Origin: Amycolatopsis sp.
Lineage (GTDB): Bacteria > Actinomycetota > Actinomycetes > Mycobacteriales > Pseudonocardiaceae
DNA: 64,000 nt
Reading direction: 5' to 3'
NCBI RefSeq assembly: GCF_025464955.1
Contig: NZ_JAODNM010000064.1
Coordinates: 32,921-96,920 of the forward strand
Below the pieces are notes generated by a model. The model had not been told where the DNA came from and did no database searches. It saw only the letters and a list, made by a program, of their open reading frames with translations. This document shows positions 8,746 to 18,003 of the stretch, in pieces (position 1 is the first letter of the stretch; each line of letters begins with the position of its first letter). Position numbers and translations under genes: made by a program.

Positions 8746-9141
8746 ATGTCACGAGCATCGAGGAACGCCGGCCCATCGCAGCGCCCCGCATTTTTACTGG
8801 CCGCGTTGCTCGGAAGCTCCGGTGTCCTGCACTTCGCCAGGCCCAAGTTCTTCGACGCCATGGTGCCCAAGGAACTGCCGGGCTCGCCGCAGCTGTGGAC
8901 GCAGGTGTCCGGGGTCGCGGAACTCAGCCTCGCGACAGCTGTGGCGGTGCCTCGCACACGGAAGCTGGCCGGGCTCGTAATCGCGCTGTTCCTCGTCGGC
9001 GTCTTCCCCGCGAACGTGAAGATGGCACTCGACGCCCAGCAGAAGGATCGCCCCGCGCGTGAGCGCCTAGCGATGTTCGCCCGGCTGCCGGTGCAGTGGC
9101 CGTTGGTGGCGTGGGCGTTGCGAGTGCGCGACAACGCCTAG
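8746..9141 (+). CDS. DoxX-like small membrane protein
   Basis: A 131-residue protein from an ATG at 8746. About three or four hydrophobic segments are visible (FLLAALLGSSGVLHFA, GVAELSLATAVAV, LAGLVIALFLVGVFPANV). The pattern LHFARPKFFDAMVPKELP matches DoxX-like or DUF6041-type proteins of actinobacteria. It is inserted on the opposite strand between the K+ channel and adnB genes. Two bases after its stop lies copy 3 of the 46-bp palindrome family. Its function is unknown; DoxX proteins have been linked to redox homeostasis. Confidence 0.75.
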   Translation: MSRASRNAGPSQRPAFLLAALLGSSGVLHFARPKFFDAMVPKELPGSPQLWTQVSGVAELSLATAVAVPRTRKLAGLVIALFLVGVFPANVKMALDAQQKDRPARERLAMFARLPVQWPLVAWALRVRDNA

Positions 9142-9143
9142 AA

Positions 9144-9215
9144 CTCGTGAGCGTTCCGGCTCGCCCGGGTGCGGGTGTCCCGCAGGACACAGTTAGCGGC
9201 CGGAACACTCACGAG
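9144..9215. repeat. 46-bp palindrome family, copy 3 with a nested internal palindrome
   Basis: The outer arms (CTCGTGAGCGTTCCGGC and its mirror GGCCGGAACACTCACGAG) match the family, but the centre is enlarged by 26 bp that contain a second palindrome, GTGTCCcgcaGGACAC. It lies between two convergent genes. It begins 2 bp after the DoxX-like stop and contains the TGA stop of adnB (9209-9211). Confidence 0.8.
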
Positions 9216-12200
9216 TCCGGGATACTGCGCAACAGCTCGCGGAGACTTTCGGGGTCCAGCAGGTCTTCCGGCCACACCGTCACGTTGGCGGAGACGTAGT
9301 GGAACGCGGCGCGGACCTTCTCCGGCGGCACCCGCCGCATCGCGGCCCAGGCCAGCCGGTACGCGGTGAGCTGCACGGCCAGCGGCCGCATCTTGGCCGC
9401 GTCCGGCACCCCGCCGGTCTTCCAGTCGACCACGGTCCAGCCGCCGTCCGGTTCGGCGAACACGGCGTCCATCCGGCCCCGCACGGCGACCCCATCGACG
9501 TCGGTGGAGAACGGGACTTCGACGTCGAACGGCATGCGGTTGGCCCATTCGCTGGCCTCGAAGGCTTCCTGCATGTCTGCCAGGGTGTGATCCTCGACGG
9601 CGTCGGGGTCCGCCGCGCCGGGCAGGTCGTCGATCTCGAAGAGCCGCTCGCCGCCGAACCGGTGCTCGAGCCAGGCGTGGAACGCCGTGCCCCGTCGAGC
9701 GAAAGCGTTGGGCGGCATAGGAAGCGGACGTCGTAAGCGGCGCGCGAGGCCGGTCGCGTCGGTGGCGAGCTCGACAAGTTGACTCACCGAAAGGTGCGAA
9801 GGCAGAGTGACCTGCTCCGTGCGGGTGGCGGCGTTGGCGCGTTCGGCGAGCAGGACGTCGGTGTCGGTGATCCAACCGTCCGGGTCGTCCTCGGGCTCCT
9901 CGTCGCTGTCATCCTCGTCCGACTCAGCAGCGTGCATCGCGGAGAAGACCAGTTCCACACCCTCGGTCACGCCGTCACGCCGATCGCCGAGCGGATCCAC
10001 CGGCCACTGGGCCGTCCGGGAATCCGCGACGAGCGGGTTTTCGTCGTCCGGCTCGGGCTCGTCCGCCCAGAGGCCGATCTTTCCGAGCGCGGTGTCCTCT
10101 TCGGACTCTATCGAGGCTTTGACCAGTTCGGAGATCTCCAGAAGAAAGCCGGACGGCCCCTTCGGCTTCGCGCTCGTGTCGTTCCACCAATGGCCGGACA
10201 CCAGCAAAGCGTGCTCGGACCTGGTCAGCGCGACGTAACAGAGCCTGCGCTCCTCCTCCGCTTCCCTTTCCACGAAACCCTCTTCGTGCAGTTCGAGTCC
10301 TTCGAGGACTTCCTTGCGGTCATAACCCACCGCGACACGCAGCTCGGGCAGGTCCTGCGCGTCCCCGCGCAAGGCCGCCGGGAGCGCGGTGACCGTCCGC
10401 AGCCACGACGACGACCGCCGCTTGCTCGGAAACACATCCCGGACCAGGTGTGGCACCGCGACAACCCGCCACTCCAGGCCTTTCGCGGAATGCGCCGTGA
10501 GCACCTGGACGCGGTCGGGCACAACCTCCACCTCACCGGGCGTGAGTCCGTCCTCAGCGTGCGAAGCGGTGTTCAGGTAGTCCACAAAGGACAACAGCGT
10601 CGACGTCGGCGCTGCCTCGGCGTAGTCGGTGACGACATCGGCGAAAGCGTCGAGGTGCGCCCGGCCGGCCGCGCTGGGCCGCGCGAGCGACTCGACGTCG
10701 AGCAGCATCGTGCGCTCCACGTCGGCCACCAGCTCGGGAAGCGACTGGTCGAGACGTCGGCGAAGCATGGACAGCTCACCGCCGATCCGCCGGATGCGGC
10801 GGTACCCGTCGCCGGAATAGCCGTACTTCTTGGGGTCACCGGGATCGTCGAGCGCGTCCACCAGCCCGGCTTGCTCAGCCCGCTCGGAAAACAGGATCGG
10901 GTCATCCGAAGACCCGGCGGACTCACCGCCTGCCGGTGGCGGACTGGACAAGTCGTTTGCTCGCCGCCACAGCGCGGCGAGGTCGAAAGCGGCGATACGC
11001 CAGCGCGCACCGGTCAGCAGGCGGGCCGCGGCGGTGCCGGCGAGCGGATCGGCCAGTACTCGCAACGTACTCACGAGGTCGGCCACCTCGGGCTCGTCGA
11101 GTAGCCCGCCCAGGCCGACGACCTCCACCGGGAGTCCTCGCGCGCGCAGCTCGGCCGCGATCGGCGCCATGTCCGACCGGCGGCGCACCAGCACCGCGGC
11201 CGTCGGCGGCTCGCCGGTCGCTTCGAGCTCGGAGAACCACCGCTCGGCCAGCGCGTCAGCCACCCAGACCCGTTCCGCGCGGACGTCCGGCAGCAGCGCG
11301 CAGGCGATGTCAGCGGGCCCGGCGCCGTCGCGAGCGCGCAGCCGCGCGACCCCGAGTCCCCCGGCGCGCAACGGTTCGGCGATCGCGTTGGCCAGCGCCA
11401 GGATCTCGGGCGGGTTGCGGAAGCTGGTGAGCAGGCCGAAACTATCCGCCGGGAGAAACTTTCGCCCTTCCTTGCGGGGAAAGTCGGTGGTGAAGCGCGG
11501 CAGGTTCGCCGCACTCGCGCCACGCCAGCCGTAGATCGCCTGCGCCGGGTCACCCACCGCGGTCACCGGCATCGGCGAGTTCTCCACCCCACCGAACAAT
11601 CCTCGAAGCAGGACTCGCTGTGCGTGCCCGGTGTCCTGGTATTCGTCCAGCAGAACGGTTCCGTACCGCTCGCGCTCCCCAGCTACGACCTCGGGATGAG
11701 TCTGGGCAAGCTTCGCGGCGAGCGACATCTGGTCGGCGAAGTCCAGCGCCCCTTCGGACCTTTTGCGCTGCTGGTATCCCTCGACCAACGGCAGCAGTTC
11801 GAGCCGGAACCGTTGTGCCGTCATGACGTCGATGAGTTTCTGCGGCAGCGCGGAACGTTGCCCCTTTGCCCGCGGCGCGTTCTCGATCACCTCACAGAGC
11901 CAGCGAGAATGCTCGGCGAGGTCGGCGACCTCGACCATGTGCTCGCCCAACTCACCGGCGAGCGCGAGCACCTGCGCGGTGACCGAAGACGGCACGCGAT
12001 CGGTCTCGAGGTCGTTGTCCCAAGTGGACACCACCCGGTGCGCGATCTGCCACGACGCCGTCTCGGACAACAGCCGTACCCCGGGTTGCACGGGCAGCCG
12101 CAGGCCGTGTTCGGCGAGCAATCGACCGGCGTAGGCGTGGTAGGTCAGGATTGTCGGCTCACCGGCGAGCACCGCGGCGCGCCGGGCACCGCTGGGGTCG

Positions 12201-12505
12201 AGTCGTTCCAGCAGACCGGAACCGGCCAGCCTGCGCAACCTGGCGCGGACCCGCTCAGCCAGCTGCCGCGCCGCCTTGCGGGTGAACGTCAGCCCGAGCA
12301 CCCGTTCCGGGGCGACCAAACCGTTCGCCACCAGCCAGACCACGCGCGCGGCCATCGTCTCGGTCTTGCCGGCGCCGGCGCCGGCGACCACGAGCGCCGG
12401 CTCGATGGGCGCGGCGATCACGGTGGCCTGTTCGGGGGTCGGCGGGTGCAGGCCGAGCGCCTCGGCGACCCCGGCCGGCGTCACCCAGTTCAGCGCCTTC
12501 GTCAC
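9209..12505 (-). CDS. adnB: AdnB: UvrD/Rep-type helicase-nuclease subunit
   Basis: About 1098 residues, the size of mycobacterial AdnB. Walker A is AGAGAGKT near residues 41-48, Walker B/motif II is LLDEYQDTGHAQ, later helicase motifs include VTAHSAKGLEW and YVALTRSEHAL, and the C-terminal PD-(D/E)xK nuclease motif is VVDWKTGG, preceded by the conserved Asp of GRMDAVF. With AdnA it forms the heterodimeric ATP-driven motor-nuclease that resects double-strand breaks in actinobacteria. The frame is open to 12562, but a GTG at 12505 overlapping the adnA stop by four bases (GTGA), with AGGTGA upstream, is preferred. The stop codon lies inside palindrome copy 3. Confidence 0.92.
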   Translation of the reverse strand: MTKALNWVTPAGVAEALGLHPPTPEQATVIAAPIEPALVVAGAGAGKTETMAARVVWLVANGLVAPERVLGLTFTRKAARQLAERVRARLRRLAGSGLLERLDPSGARRAAVLAGEPTILTYHAYAGRLLAEHGLRLPVQPGVRLLSETASWQIAHRVVSTWDNDLETDRVPSSVTAQVLALAGELGEHMVEVADLAEHSRWLCEVIENAPRAKGQRSALPQKLIDVMTAQRFRLELLPLVEGYQQRKRSEGALDFADQMSLAAKLAQTHPEVVAGERERYGTVLLDEYQDTGHAQRVLLRGLFGGVENSPMPVTAVGDPAQAIYGWRGASAANLPRFTTDFPRKEGRKFLPADSFGLLTSFRNPPEILALANAIAEPLRAGGLGVARLRARDGAGPADIACALLPDVRAERVWVADALAERWFSELEATGEPPTAAVLVRRRSDMAPIAAELRARGLPVEVVGLGGLLDEPEVADLVSTLRVLADPLAGTAAARLLTGARWRIAAFDLAALWRRANDLSSPPPAGGESAGSSDDPILFSERAEQAGLVDALDDPGDPKKYGYSGDGYRRIRRIGGELSMLRRRLDQSLPELVADVERTMLLDVESLARPSAAGRAHLDAFADVVTDYAEAAPTSTLLSFVDYLNTASHAEDGLTPGEVEVVPDRVQVLTAHSAKGLEWRVVAVPHLVRDVFPSKRRSSSWLRTVTALPAALRGDAQDLPELRVAVGYDRKEVLEGLELHEEGFVEREAEEERRLCYVALTRSEHALLVSGHWWNDTSAKPKGPSGFLLEISELVKASIESEEDTALGKIGLWADEPEPDDENPLVADSRTAQWPVDPLGDRRDGVTEGVELVFSAMHAAESDEDDSDEEPEDDPDGWITDTDVLLAERANAATRTEQVTLPSHLSVSQLVELATDATGLARRLRRPLPMPPNAFARRGTAFHAWLEHRFGGERLFEIDDLPGAADPDAVEDHTLADMQEAFEASEWANRMPFDVEVPFSTDVDGVAVRGRMDAVFAEPDGGWTVVDWKTGGVPDAAKMRPLAVQLTAYRLAWAAMRRVPPEKVRAAFHYVSANVTVWPEDLLDPESLRELLRSIPDS

Positions 12506-15500
12506 GGCCCGGTCACCTGCCTGCCCTCGGGTCGGATCGGGCACGAACCCCTTGCCGGACAACGGTCGCAGTCGGAGTTCTCGGATGCCTCGTACACCGG
12601 CCCGGCCGCGGACTCCGCCACCGAGCGGACCAGTTCGAGCCAGTGCTTCCCACTGTCGTCGTCCAGCGGCGCTTGCTCACGCTGGGTCGACCCGGTCTTG
12701 TTGTTCGATTTCGCGACGTAGACGAGTTTCGCGCCACCGGGCACTTGCTTGCCCTCGAACGCACCGAGCAGTACGGCCAGTTGGTACGCGGCCAGCTGCG
12801 GGTGCAACTCGGCGTCCGCCGCGGTGACCGGGACCTTGCCGGTTTTGATGTCGATGATGACCGGGCGGCCTTCCGAGTCCATTTCGACCCGATCCACGCG
12901 ACCCTTCAGCAGTACCCGGGCCTCGCCCTCCTCGGCCGGCAGCTCGACCTCGATGTCTTGTTCGACACCGGTTTCCTTCAACTCCGCGCGACTCTGCCGG
13001 AGCCACGAGATGAAGTTGCGCAGCATCTGCTCGACACGGCGTCGCTCACGGCGGGAAAACCAGGGCGCACCGGCGTCCACCCGCGCCCACGCGTCGTCGA
13101 GCGCGGCCTGGAGCTGCTCGTCCCCGGTACCGGCGGCGACCGCCTGCGCGAGCCCGTGCACCAGGGTGCCGGTGACCGCCGCGAGCTGCGCTGGGTCGCT
13201 GCCACCATGCCGCTCGATGAGCCAGCGGAGCGGGCAGCGCGCCAGGATGTCCACAGTGGACGGTGAAATGCGGACGAGGTCACCGGAGCTGTGCAGCGGT
13301 TCGTCCGTCGACGGGCCGGACAGTCCGTACCAGCCGCTCGGATGCGCACCCGGCACGCCGGCCTCGGCCAGTCGCCCGAGCTGCTTGGCCGCGCGGTTCC
13401 GGCGGACGGGCTCGGTCGCCGGATCGCACACGACCCGGCGCAGCTCACCGACCAACTCGGCGAGGACGAGTCCGCGTTCGGCCGGTTCGGTTTTGGCCAG
13501 CTTCGCCGTCTCGTCGCCCTTGTCCTCGAGGTCGTCGAGGAAGCGCGACGGCTGCTCGTCCTCCCCCGCGACCGCGCTGACCAGCAACGTCCGCCGCGCC
13601 CGGCTCGCGGCCAGATAGAACAAACGTCTTTCCTCGGCGAGGATCGGCGCGATGGCCGACACCTTTTCACCGTCCACACCGGACAGAAGATCGACAAGCC
13701 GTTCGACGCCGAGCAGCGAACCTCGCAGTCGCAGATCGGGCCAGCTGCCCTCCTGGACCCCGGCGATGGCCACGACCGTCCACTCGCGACCGGCCGCGCC
13801 ATGTGCGGTGAGCAGCGAGACGCCTTCCTTGCGCATGGCCACCGGAGCCAGGCTGTCACCCGCGATGTTCTGCGAGGAAAGGTAATCCGCGAACGCGGCG
13901 ACCCCGGAACGCGGCAGCCTGTCGACGTACCGGCCGGCCGAGTCGAACAGCCGGACCACGGCGTCGAGGTCGCGGTCGGCCTGCGCGCCGAGCGAACCAC
14001 CGCGGCCCGCCAGGCGCAGCATCCGCTCTTCGAGACCGCTGGCTTGCCAGAGTTCCCATAGCACCTGCTCGACGCCGTCACCTCGGACAACAGCGCGGTG
14101 CGCGGCGTGCAGCAGGCCGCCGACACGACGGACGGGAAGCGCCTCGGAATCCGCTAGTCCAGCCAGAATATCGTTGCCCTGCAACACTTCGACCAGAAGA
14201 TCATCGCTCGAACGCTGTCCGCCCGCGGCCGTTTCCAACCGGCGCAACCCTCGGCGTAGGCGGCGCAGCGCGAGTGGGTCGGCGCCGCCGAGCGCGGACG
14301 ACAGCAGCATTTCGGCGAGATCGACGTCGAGCAGTCCTGGGTCGGCGGCGAGCCTCAGCACCGCGAGCAGCGGGCGCACGGCGGGCTGGCGGGCCAGGGG
14401 AAGTTCTTCGGCGGCCGTGCCGATCGGCACCCCGGCCGCGCGCAAAGCCCGCTGCAGCACCAGGAACGACCGCGCGGGCGAGCGGACGAGCACCGCGATC
14501 TCCGACCACGGCACGCCGTCGACAAGATGCGCGCGCCGAAGCTGGTCGGCGACCCAGCTCGCTTCCGCGGCCGGAGTCGGCATCAGTTTGATGCGCACCA
14601 GACCTGGTTCGGCCTCGGGGCCGGTCGCGACCTTCCGGTGCGGCGACGCCCCCGCCAGGCTCGCGGCCAGCCGGGCGACAGCGGCGTGGACGCCGGTGCT
14701 GAGCCGGTGCGACCGGGACAGCGTGACCGTCCTGTCGCCGGCCGCGTCCGCGTCGACGAGCAGCCTCGGATCGGCGCCACGGAAGGAGAACACCGACTGG
14801 TCCGGGTCGCCGGCGACGACGAACTCCTCGGCGGTGGACCCGACGCGGCCGAGCAGCCGGTACTGCAGCGGGTCGAGATGCTGGGCGTCGTCGACGAAGA
14901 GGTGCCGGACGCGCGTCTGCTCCCGGACGAGCAGGTCGGGGTCGGAGTCGAGGGCGAGCAGGGCCGAGGTCACCAGCTCAGCGGCGTCGAGCGCGGGCGA
15001 ACCGGGCATGCCGAGCGCGTTACCGCCCGCGCCCTGCAGGAGCGTGACCTCTTCGTACTGGCGCCAGAACTTGCCGGCCGCGATCCACTCGTCGCGGTGC
15101 TGACCGCGACCGACCTTGACCAGGTCCTCCGGGCCGAGGCCGCGTTCGGCGGCCCGCATCAGCAGGTCGCGAAGCTCCTCGGCGAACCCGGGAACGGCGA
15201 GCGCGGGACGCAAGCTGTCCGGCCAGTCGAGCGCGCCGAGCTCCAAGTCACCGGCCAGGAGTTCGCGCACCACGACGTCCTGCTCGGCGCCGGCGAGCAG
15301 GCGCGGCGCCGGGGTGCCGTCCGCGGCGGCCTGGAGGCGAAGCAGCCCGTAGGCGTACGAGTGGACCGTTCGCACCAGCGGCTCGCGGGCGGTCCGGCCG
15401 ATCGGTCCGGTCTGCTCGGGATCGCTGTTGAGCATGCGGGTGATGTCACGGCGTAGGGCCTCGGCGGCACGGCGTGACGTCGTCAGCACGAGGATCCGTT

Positions 15501-15714
15501 CGGGGTCGACCCCACCCTGCGCGATCCGGCGCGCGACGGCGGCGGCGAGCAGCGTGGTCTTGCCCGTTCCGGGGCCGCCGAGGACGCGCTGGAACCCCTG
15601 CGGCGCGAGGAGGACACGCCTGGCCTGCTCGTCCCACGCCAGCGGGCGGACGGCGTCGGCAGGCGGACGCACCAGTCGCGCGCCCACGTGGTTCGCCGTT
15701 CTCCTGCCGCTCAC
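12502..15714 (-). CDS. adnA: AdnA: UvrD/Rep-type helicase-nuclease subunit
   Basis: About 1070 residues from a GTG at 15714. The frame continues to 15843, but that part overlaps the divergent alkyltransferase-like gene. Walker A is GGPGTGKTT near residue 46 and motif II is LFVDDAQHLDP. The C-terminal PD-(D/E)xK nuclease has GRVDRVEMDSEG followed by VIIDIKTGK. An isolated Cys (ILARCPLRW) and the terminal DCDRCPARGSCPI triplet look like the four ligands of an AddB-type iron-sulfur cluster that staples the nuclease domain. It acts with AdnB, whose start overlaps its stop. The weak ribosome site makes the exact start uncertain. Confidence 0.9.
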   Translation of the reverse strand: MSGRRTANHVGARLVRPPADAVRPLAWDEQARRVLLAPQGFQRVLGGPGTGKTTLLAAAVARRIAQGGVDPERILVLTTSRRAAEALRRDITRMLNSDPEQTGPIGRTAREPLVRTVHSYAYGLLRLQAAADGTPAPRLLAGAEQDVVVRELLAGDLELGALDWPDSLRPALAVPGFAEELRDLLMRAAERGLGPEDLVKVGRGQHRDEWIAAGKFWRQYEEVTLLQGAGGNALGMPGSPALDAAELVTSALLALDSDPDLLVREQTRVRHLFVDDAQHLDPLQYRLLGRVGSTAEEFVVAGDPDQSVFSFRGADPRLLVDADAAGDRTVTLSRSHRLSTGVHAAVARLAASLAGASPHRKVATGPEAEPGLVRIKLMPTPAAEASWVADQLRRAHLVDGVPWSEIAVLVRSPARSFLVLQRALRAAGVPIGTAAEELPLARQPAVRPLLAVLRLAADPGLLDVDLAEMLLSSALGGADPLALRRLRRGLRRLETAAGGQRSSDDLLVEVLQGNDILAGLADSEALPVRRVGGLLHAAHRAVVRGDGVEQVLWELWQASGLEERMLRLAGRGGSLGAQADRDLDAVVRLFDSAGRYVDRLPRSGVAAFADYLSSQNIAGDSLAPVAMRKEGVSLLTAHGAAGREWTVVAIAGVQEGSWPDLRLRGSLLGVERLVDLLSGVDGEKVSAIAPILAEERRLFYLAASRARRTLLVSAVAGEDEQPSRFLDDLEDKGDETAKLAKTEPAERGLVLAELVGELRRVVCDPATEPVRRNRAAKQLGRLAEAGVPGAHPSGWYGLSGPSTDEPLHSSGDLVRISPSTVDILARCPLRWLIERHGGSDPAQLAAVTGTLVHGLAQAVAAGTGDEQLQAALDDAWARVDAGAPWFSRRERRRVEQMLRNFISWLRQSRAELKETGVEQDIEVELPAEEGEARVLLKGRVDRVEMDSEGRPVIIDIKTGKVPVTAADAELHPQLAAYQLAVLLGAFEGKQVPGGAKLVYVAKSNNKTGSTQREQAPLDDDSGKHWLELVRSVAESAAGPVYEASENSDCDRCPARGSCPIRPEGRQVTGP

Positions 15715-15784
15715 ACTTGCGATGGAACCACGCGAGTACGACGTGTTGCGGGACCGGGGGGCGTGTTGCGGCAGAGTAGGAGCC

Positions 15785-16105
15785 ATGGACGACGAATTCA
15801 ACGAACGCGTGCGCGAGGTGATCGCGAGCGTTCCGGCCGGCAAAGTCGCGACTTATGGGGATATCGCGGCGATCTCGGGGGCTCCGTCGCCGCGGTTGAT
15901 CGGCCGGATCCTGGCGGAGGACGGCCACGACCTGCCGTGGCACCGCATCCTGCGCGCGAACGGCACCCCGGCGCCCCACCTGCTGCACGAACAGCTCGAA
16001 CTACTGCGTGTCGAAGGCGTCCTCGCTGACGGCAACCGCGTCGACCTCCGCAAGTACCGCTGGGAGACCGAACCCCCACCCGCCCCCCACGACTCCCTCT
16101 TCTAA
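15785..16105 (+). CDS. Alkyltransferase-like (ATL) protein of the MGMT family
   Basis: A 106-residue protein equivalent to the C-terminal DNA-binding half of O6-methylguanine methyltransferase. In the active MGMT motif PCHR the cysteine takes the alkyl group; here the motif reads PWHR (LPWHRILRANG), so it cannot be a self-alkylating enzyme. ATL proteins with Trp at this place bind O6-alkylguanine and hand the lesion to nucleotide excision repair. The helix-turn-helix region (GKVATYGDIAAISGAP) with the arginine-finger region is intact. It is divergent from adnA (70-bp gap), grouping two DNA-repair loci. From memory, Rv3204 holds the equivalent place. Confidence 0.93.
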   Translation: MDDEFNERVREVIASVPAGKVATYGDIAAISGAPSPRLIGRILAEDGHDLPWHRILRANGTPAPHLLHEQLELLRVEGVLADGNRVDLRKYRWETEPPPAPHDSLF

Positions 16106-16117
16106 CCCCTCGCCCCA

Positions 16118-16143
16118 ATCGCAACTCGACGGCGAGTTGCGAT
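16118..16143. repeat. GCAACTCG palindrome family, copy a
   Basis: A perfect palindrome with 11-base arms ATCGCAACTCG and CGAGTTGCGAT around ACGG, 12 bp after the ATL stop. The phrase GCGTCCACAA follows and recurs next to other copies near 26892 and 53336. Probably a transcription terminator or repetitive extragenic palindrome. Confidence 0.8.
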
Positions 16144-16160
16144 AGTTAGCGTCCACAACG

Positions 16161-16186
16161 ATCGCAACTCGACGGCGAGTTGCGGT
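16161..16186. repeat. GCAACTCG palindrome family, copy b
   Basis: A second, nearly identical palindrome (arms ATCGCAACTCG and CGAGTTGCGGT) 17 bp after copy a, filling the gap between the convergent ATL and HemD-like genes. Confidence 0.8.
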
Positions 16187-16210
16187 GGTTGAGCGGTCAA
16201 TGACGTGGGG

Positions 16211-17020
16211 TTAGGCCGGGCTGAGGCGGTCGGCGAGGAGCTTGACGAGGGCGCCGAGGCGCTGGCGCTCGGGCTGGACGGTGTGGACGCCGGCGGCCTC
16301 GAGCGGCGCGGCGGTGACAGGGCCGACGCACGCGCAGAGCGTCTCGCCGCGCAACGCCGTGAGCAGCGCATCGCACCGGCCGGACTCACGAGCGAGCGCG
16401 AGCAGGTTGGCGGCCGCCGGGGCGCTGGTGAACGCCAGCGCCTGGACCTTCCCCGCGATCACGCCGTCGATCAGCGCGTACACCAACGCCGGATCGACCG
16501 GGCCGTGCCAGCGGTACGGCTGCACCTCGACGACGTCGGCGCCCGCGTCGGCCAGCGCGCCGGTGAACTCCGGCAGCGGCGAACCGTGCAGCTGGACGGC
16601 GACCCGCTTCCCGCCGACCCCGGCCCCCAGCACCGCCGCGAGCAGCTCCGCGTTGCTCTCCTCCGGCGCCGAGAACTCCTCACGCAGGCCCGCCCCGCGC
16701 ACGGCGCCGACGCCTTTCGGCCCGCGCACGAACACCCGCGACGCGCCCAACGACGTCAGCAGCCCGTCACGCAGCCCCCAGCCGTCCGCCGCTTCGACCC
16801 AGCCGCGGAAGCCCGCGCCGGTGGTGATCGCGGTGAAGTCCACCGGCGCGGCCAGCACGTTCTCGGTCGCCGTGCGCAGCAGCGCGTCGTCCGGCAGGGG
16901 GACGATCCGGATCGACGGTGCGTGCACCACGTTCGCGCCGTGGCGTTCGAGGGCGCCGATGAACTCCTCCGCGCGCCGCTCGGCGGTGATCCCGATGGTC
17001 ACGCCGCTGAGATCAGCCAT
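16211..17020 (-). CDS. Uroporphyrinogen-III synthase (HemD) family protein
   Basis: A 269-residue protein from an ATG at 17020 overlapping the end of the WYL regulator gene by eight bases. The HEM4 fold is clear (VTIGITAERRAEEF, FTAITTGAGFRGWVEA, AVQLHGSPLPEF, FTSAPAAANLLALA, CVGPVTAAPL). HemD closes linear hydroxymethylbilane to uroporphyrinogen III, the precursor of haem, sirohaem and B12. This copy is strikingly similar to the N-terminal part of the NnaR-type protein at 20489-21607 but lacks the winged-helix tail. It may be a true HemD or a regulatory paralogue; no other tetrapyrrole genes adjoin it. Confidence 0.8.
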   Translation of the reverse strand: MADLSGVTIGITAERRAEEFIGALERHGANVVHAPSIRIVPLPDDALLRTATENVLAAPVDFTAITTGAGFRGWVEAADGWGLRDGLLTSLGASRVFVRGPKGVGAVRGAGLREEFSAPEESNAELLAAVLGAGVGGKRVAVQLHGSPLPEFTGALADAGADVVEVQPYRWHGPVDPALVYALIDGVIAGKVQALAFTSAPAAANLLALARESGRCDALLTALRGETLCACVGPVTAAPLEAAGVHTVQPERQRLGALVKLLADRLSPA

Positions 17021-17984
17021 AGAACGAGCCCATCCTCCCGATCGCCTCGGCGACCTGTTCGCGCAGCTCAGGCGGGTCAAGTAGCTGCAGCTCAGGACCG
17101 AAACGGAGCAGCTCGCCCAGCGCCGCGTCATGCGGTTCGACAGGCAACTCCACGCGCAACCACCCGTCTTCGTCCGGTTCGCCGTCCCGCTCGGCCTGCC
17201 GAAGCGCGCCGACGCCGACCACGCCCAGGTAGAACGGTACGAGGGCCCTGGCACGGGGCGACAGGCGCACCACCGCGATCCGCGGGTACATCCGCCGCTC
17301 GAACTGCTCCGACCATTCTCGCCAGTAGCCCACCAGGTCGAAATCCGCGGGTCGCTTGAACTCCCCGACCTGCTGCAACGTGCGGATGCGGGAAATCCGG
17401 TAGGTACGGTCGTGCCCGTCCCGACGGCCCGCGAGGTACCAGTTGCCCGCTTTGAGGATGACGCCGAGCGGCTCGAGTTCCCGTTCGACGACAGAGCCGT
17501 CCCAGCGCTCGTAAGTCATCTTGAGCCGTCTGTCCTGCCACACGGCGTCGGCGACTTCGGACAGCTTCGGCAGGCTCTCGATCCCGCGATGCCACCCCGG
17601 GACGTCGAGGTAGAAGCGCTCCGCCACCCGCCCGGCGCGCGAACGCAGCTCTTCCGGCAGCGCGGCATACAGCTTGAGCTGCGCGGCCGCGAGCACCGTG
17701 CCCAACCCGAGTTCGGCGGCGGCGACCGGCAGCCCCGCCAGCGACAGCGACTGCGCCTCTTCCTCGGTCATCCCGGTCAGCCTGGTCCGATAGCCGTCGA
17801 CCAGCTGGTAGCCGCCGGTGCGCCCGCGATCGGCATACACCGGGACGCCGGACGCCGACAGTGCGTCGATGTCCCGATAGATCGTGCGCACGGAGACCTC
17901 AAGCTCGGCGGCCAGTTCGTCCGCCGTCATCCGGCCGCGGTTCTGCAGCAGGAGGAGGATCGACAGGAGTCGGCTGGCACGCAT
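17013..17984 (-). CDS. WYL domain transcriptional regulator (DeoR-type HTH)
   Basis: A 323-residue protein. The N-terminal winged helix (MTADELAAELEVSVRTIYRD, residues ~19-38) is followed by a wing with TGGYQL, then the WYL domain (residues ~150-230; the family triad appears as NWYLAG at ~184) and a C-terminal WCX extension. WYL regulators sense ligands, often nucleic acid fragments, and usually repress neighbours. The gene is divergent from the DUF3224 gene with a 63-bp shared promoter gap holding CCTGACACAGG, a possible operator. It is translationally coupled to the downstream HemD-like gene. Confidence 0.9.
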   Translation of the reverse strand: MRASRLLSILLLLQNRGRMTADELAAELEVSVRTIYRDIDALSASGVPVYADRGRTGGYQLVDGYRTRLTGMTEEEAQSLSLAGLPVAAAELGLGTVLAAAQLKLYAALPEELRSRAGRVAERFYLDVPGWHRGIESLPKLSEVADAVWQDRRLKMTYERWDGSVVERELEPLGVILKAGNWYLAGRRDGHDRTYRISRIRTLQQVGEFKRPADFDLVGYWREWSEQFERRMYPRIAVVRLSPRARALVPFYLGVVGVGALRQAERDGEPDEDGWLRVELPVEPHDAALGELLRFGPELQLLDPPELREQVAEAIGRMGSFYG

Positions 17985-18003
17985 ACGGTGGATTCTCCCT
18001 CAA

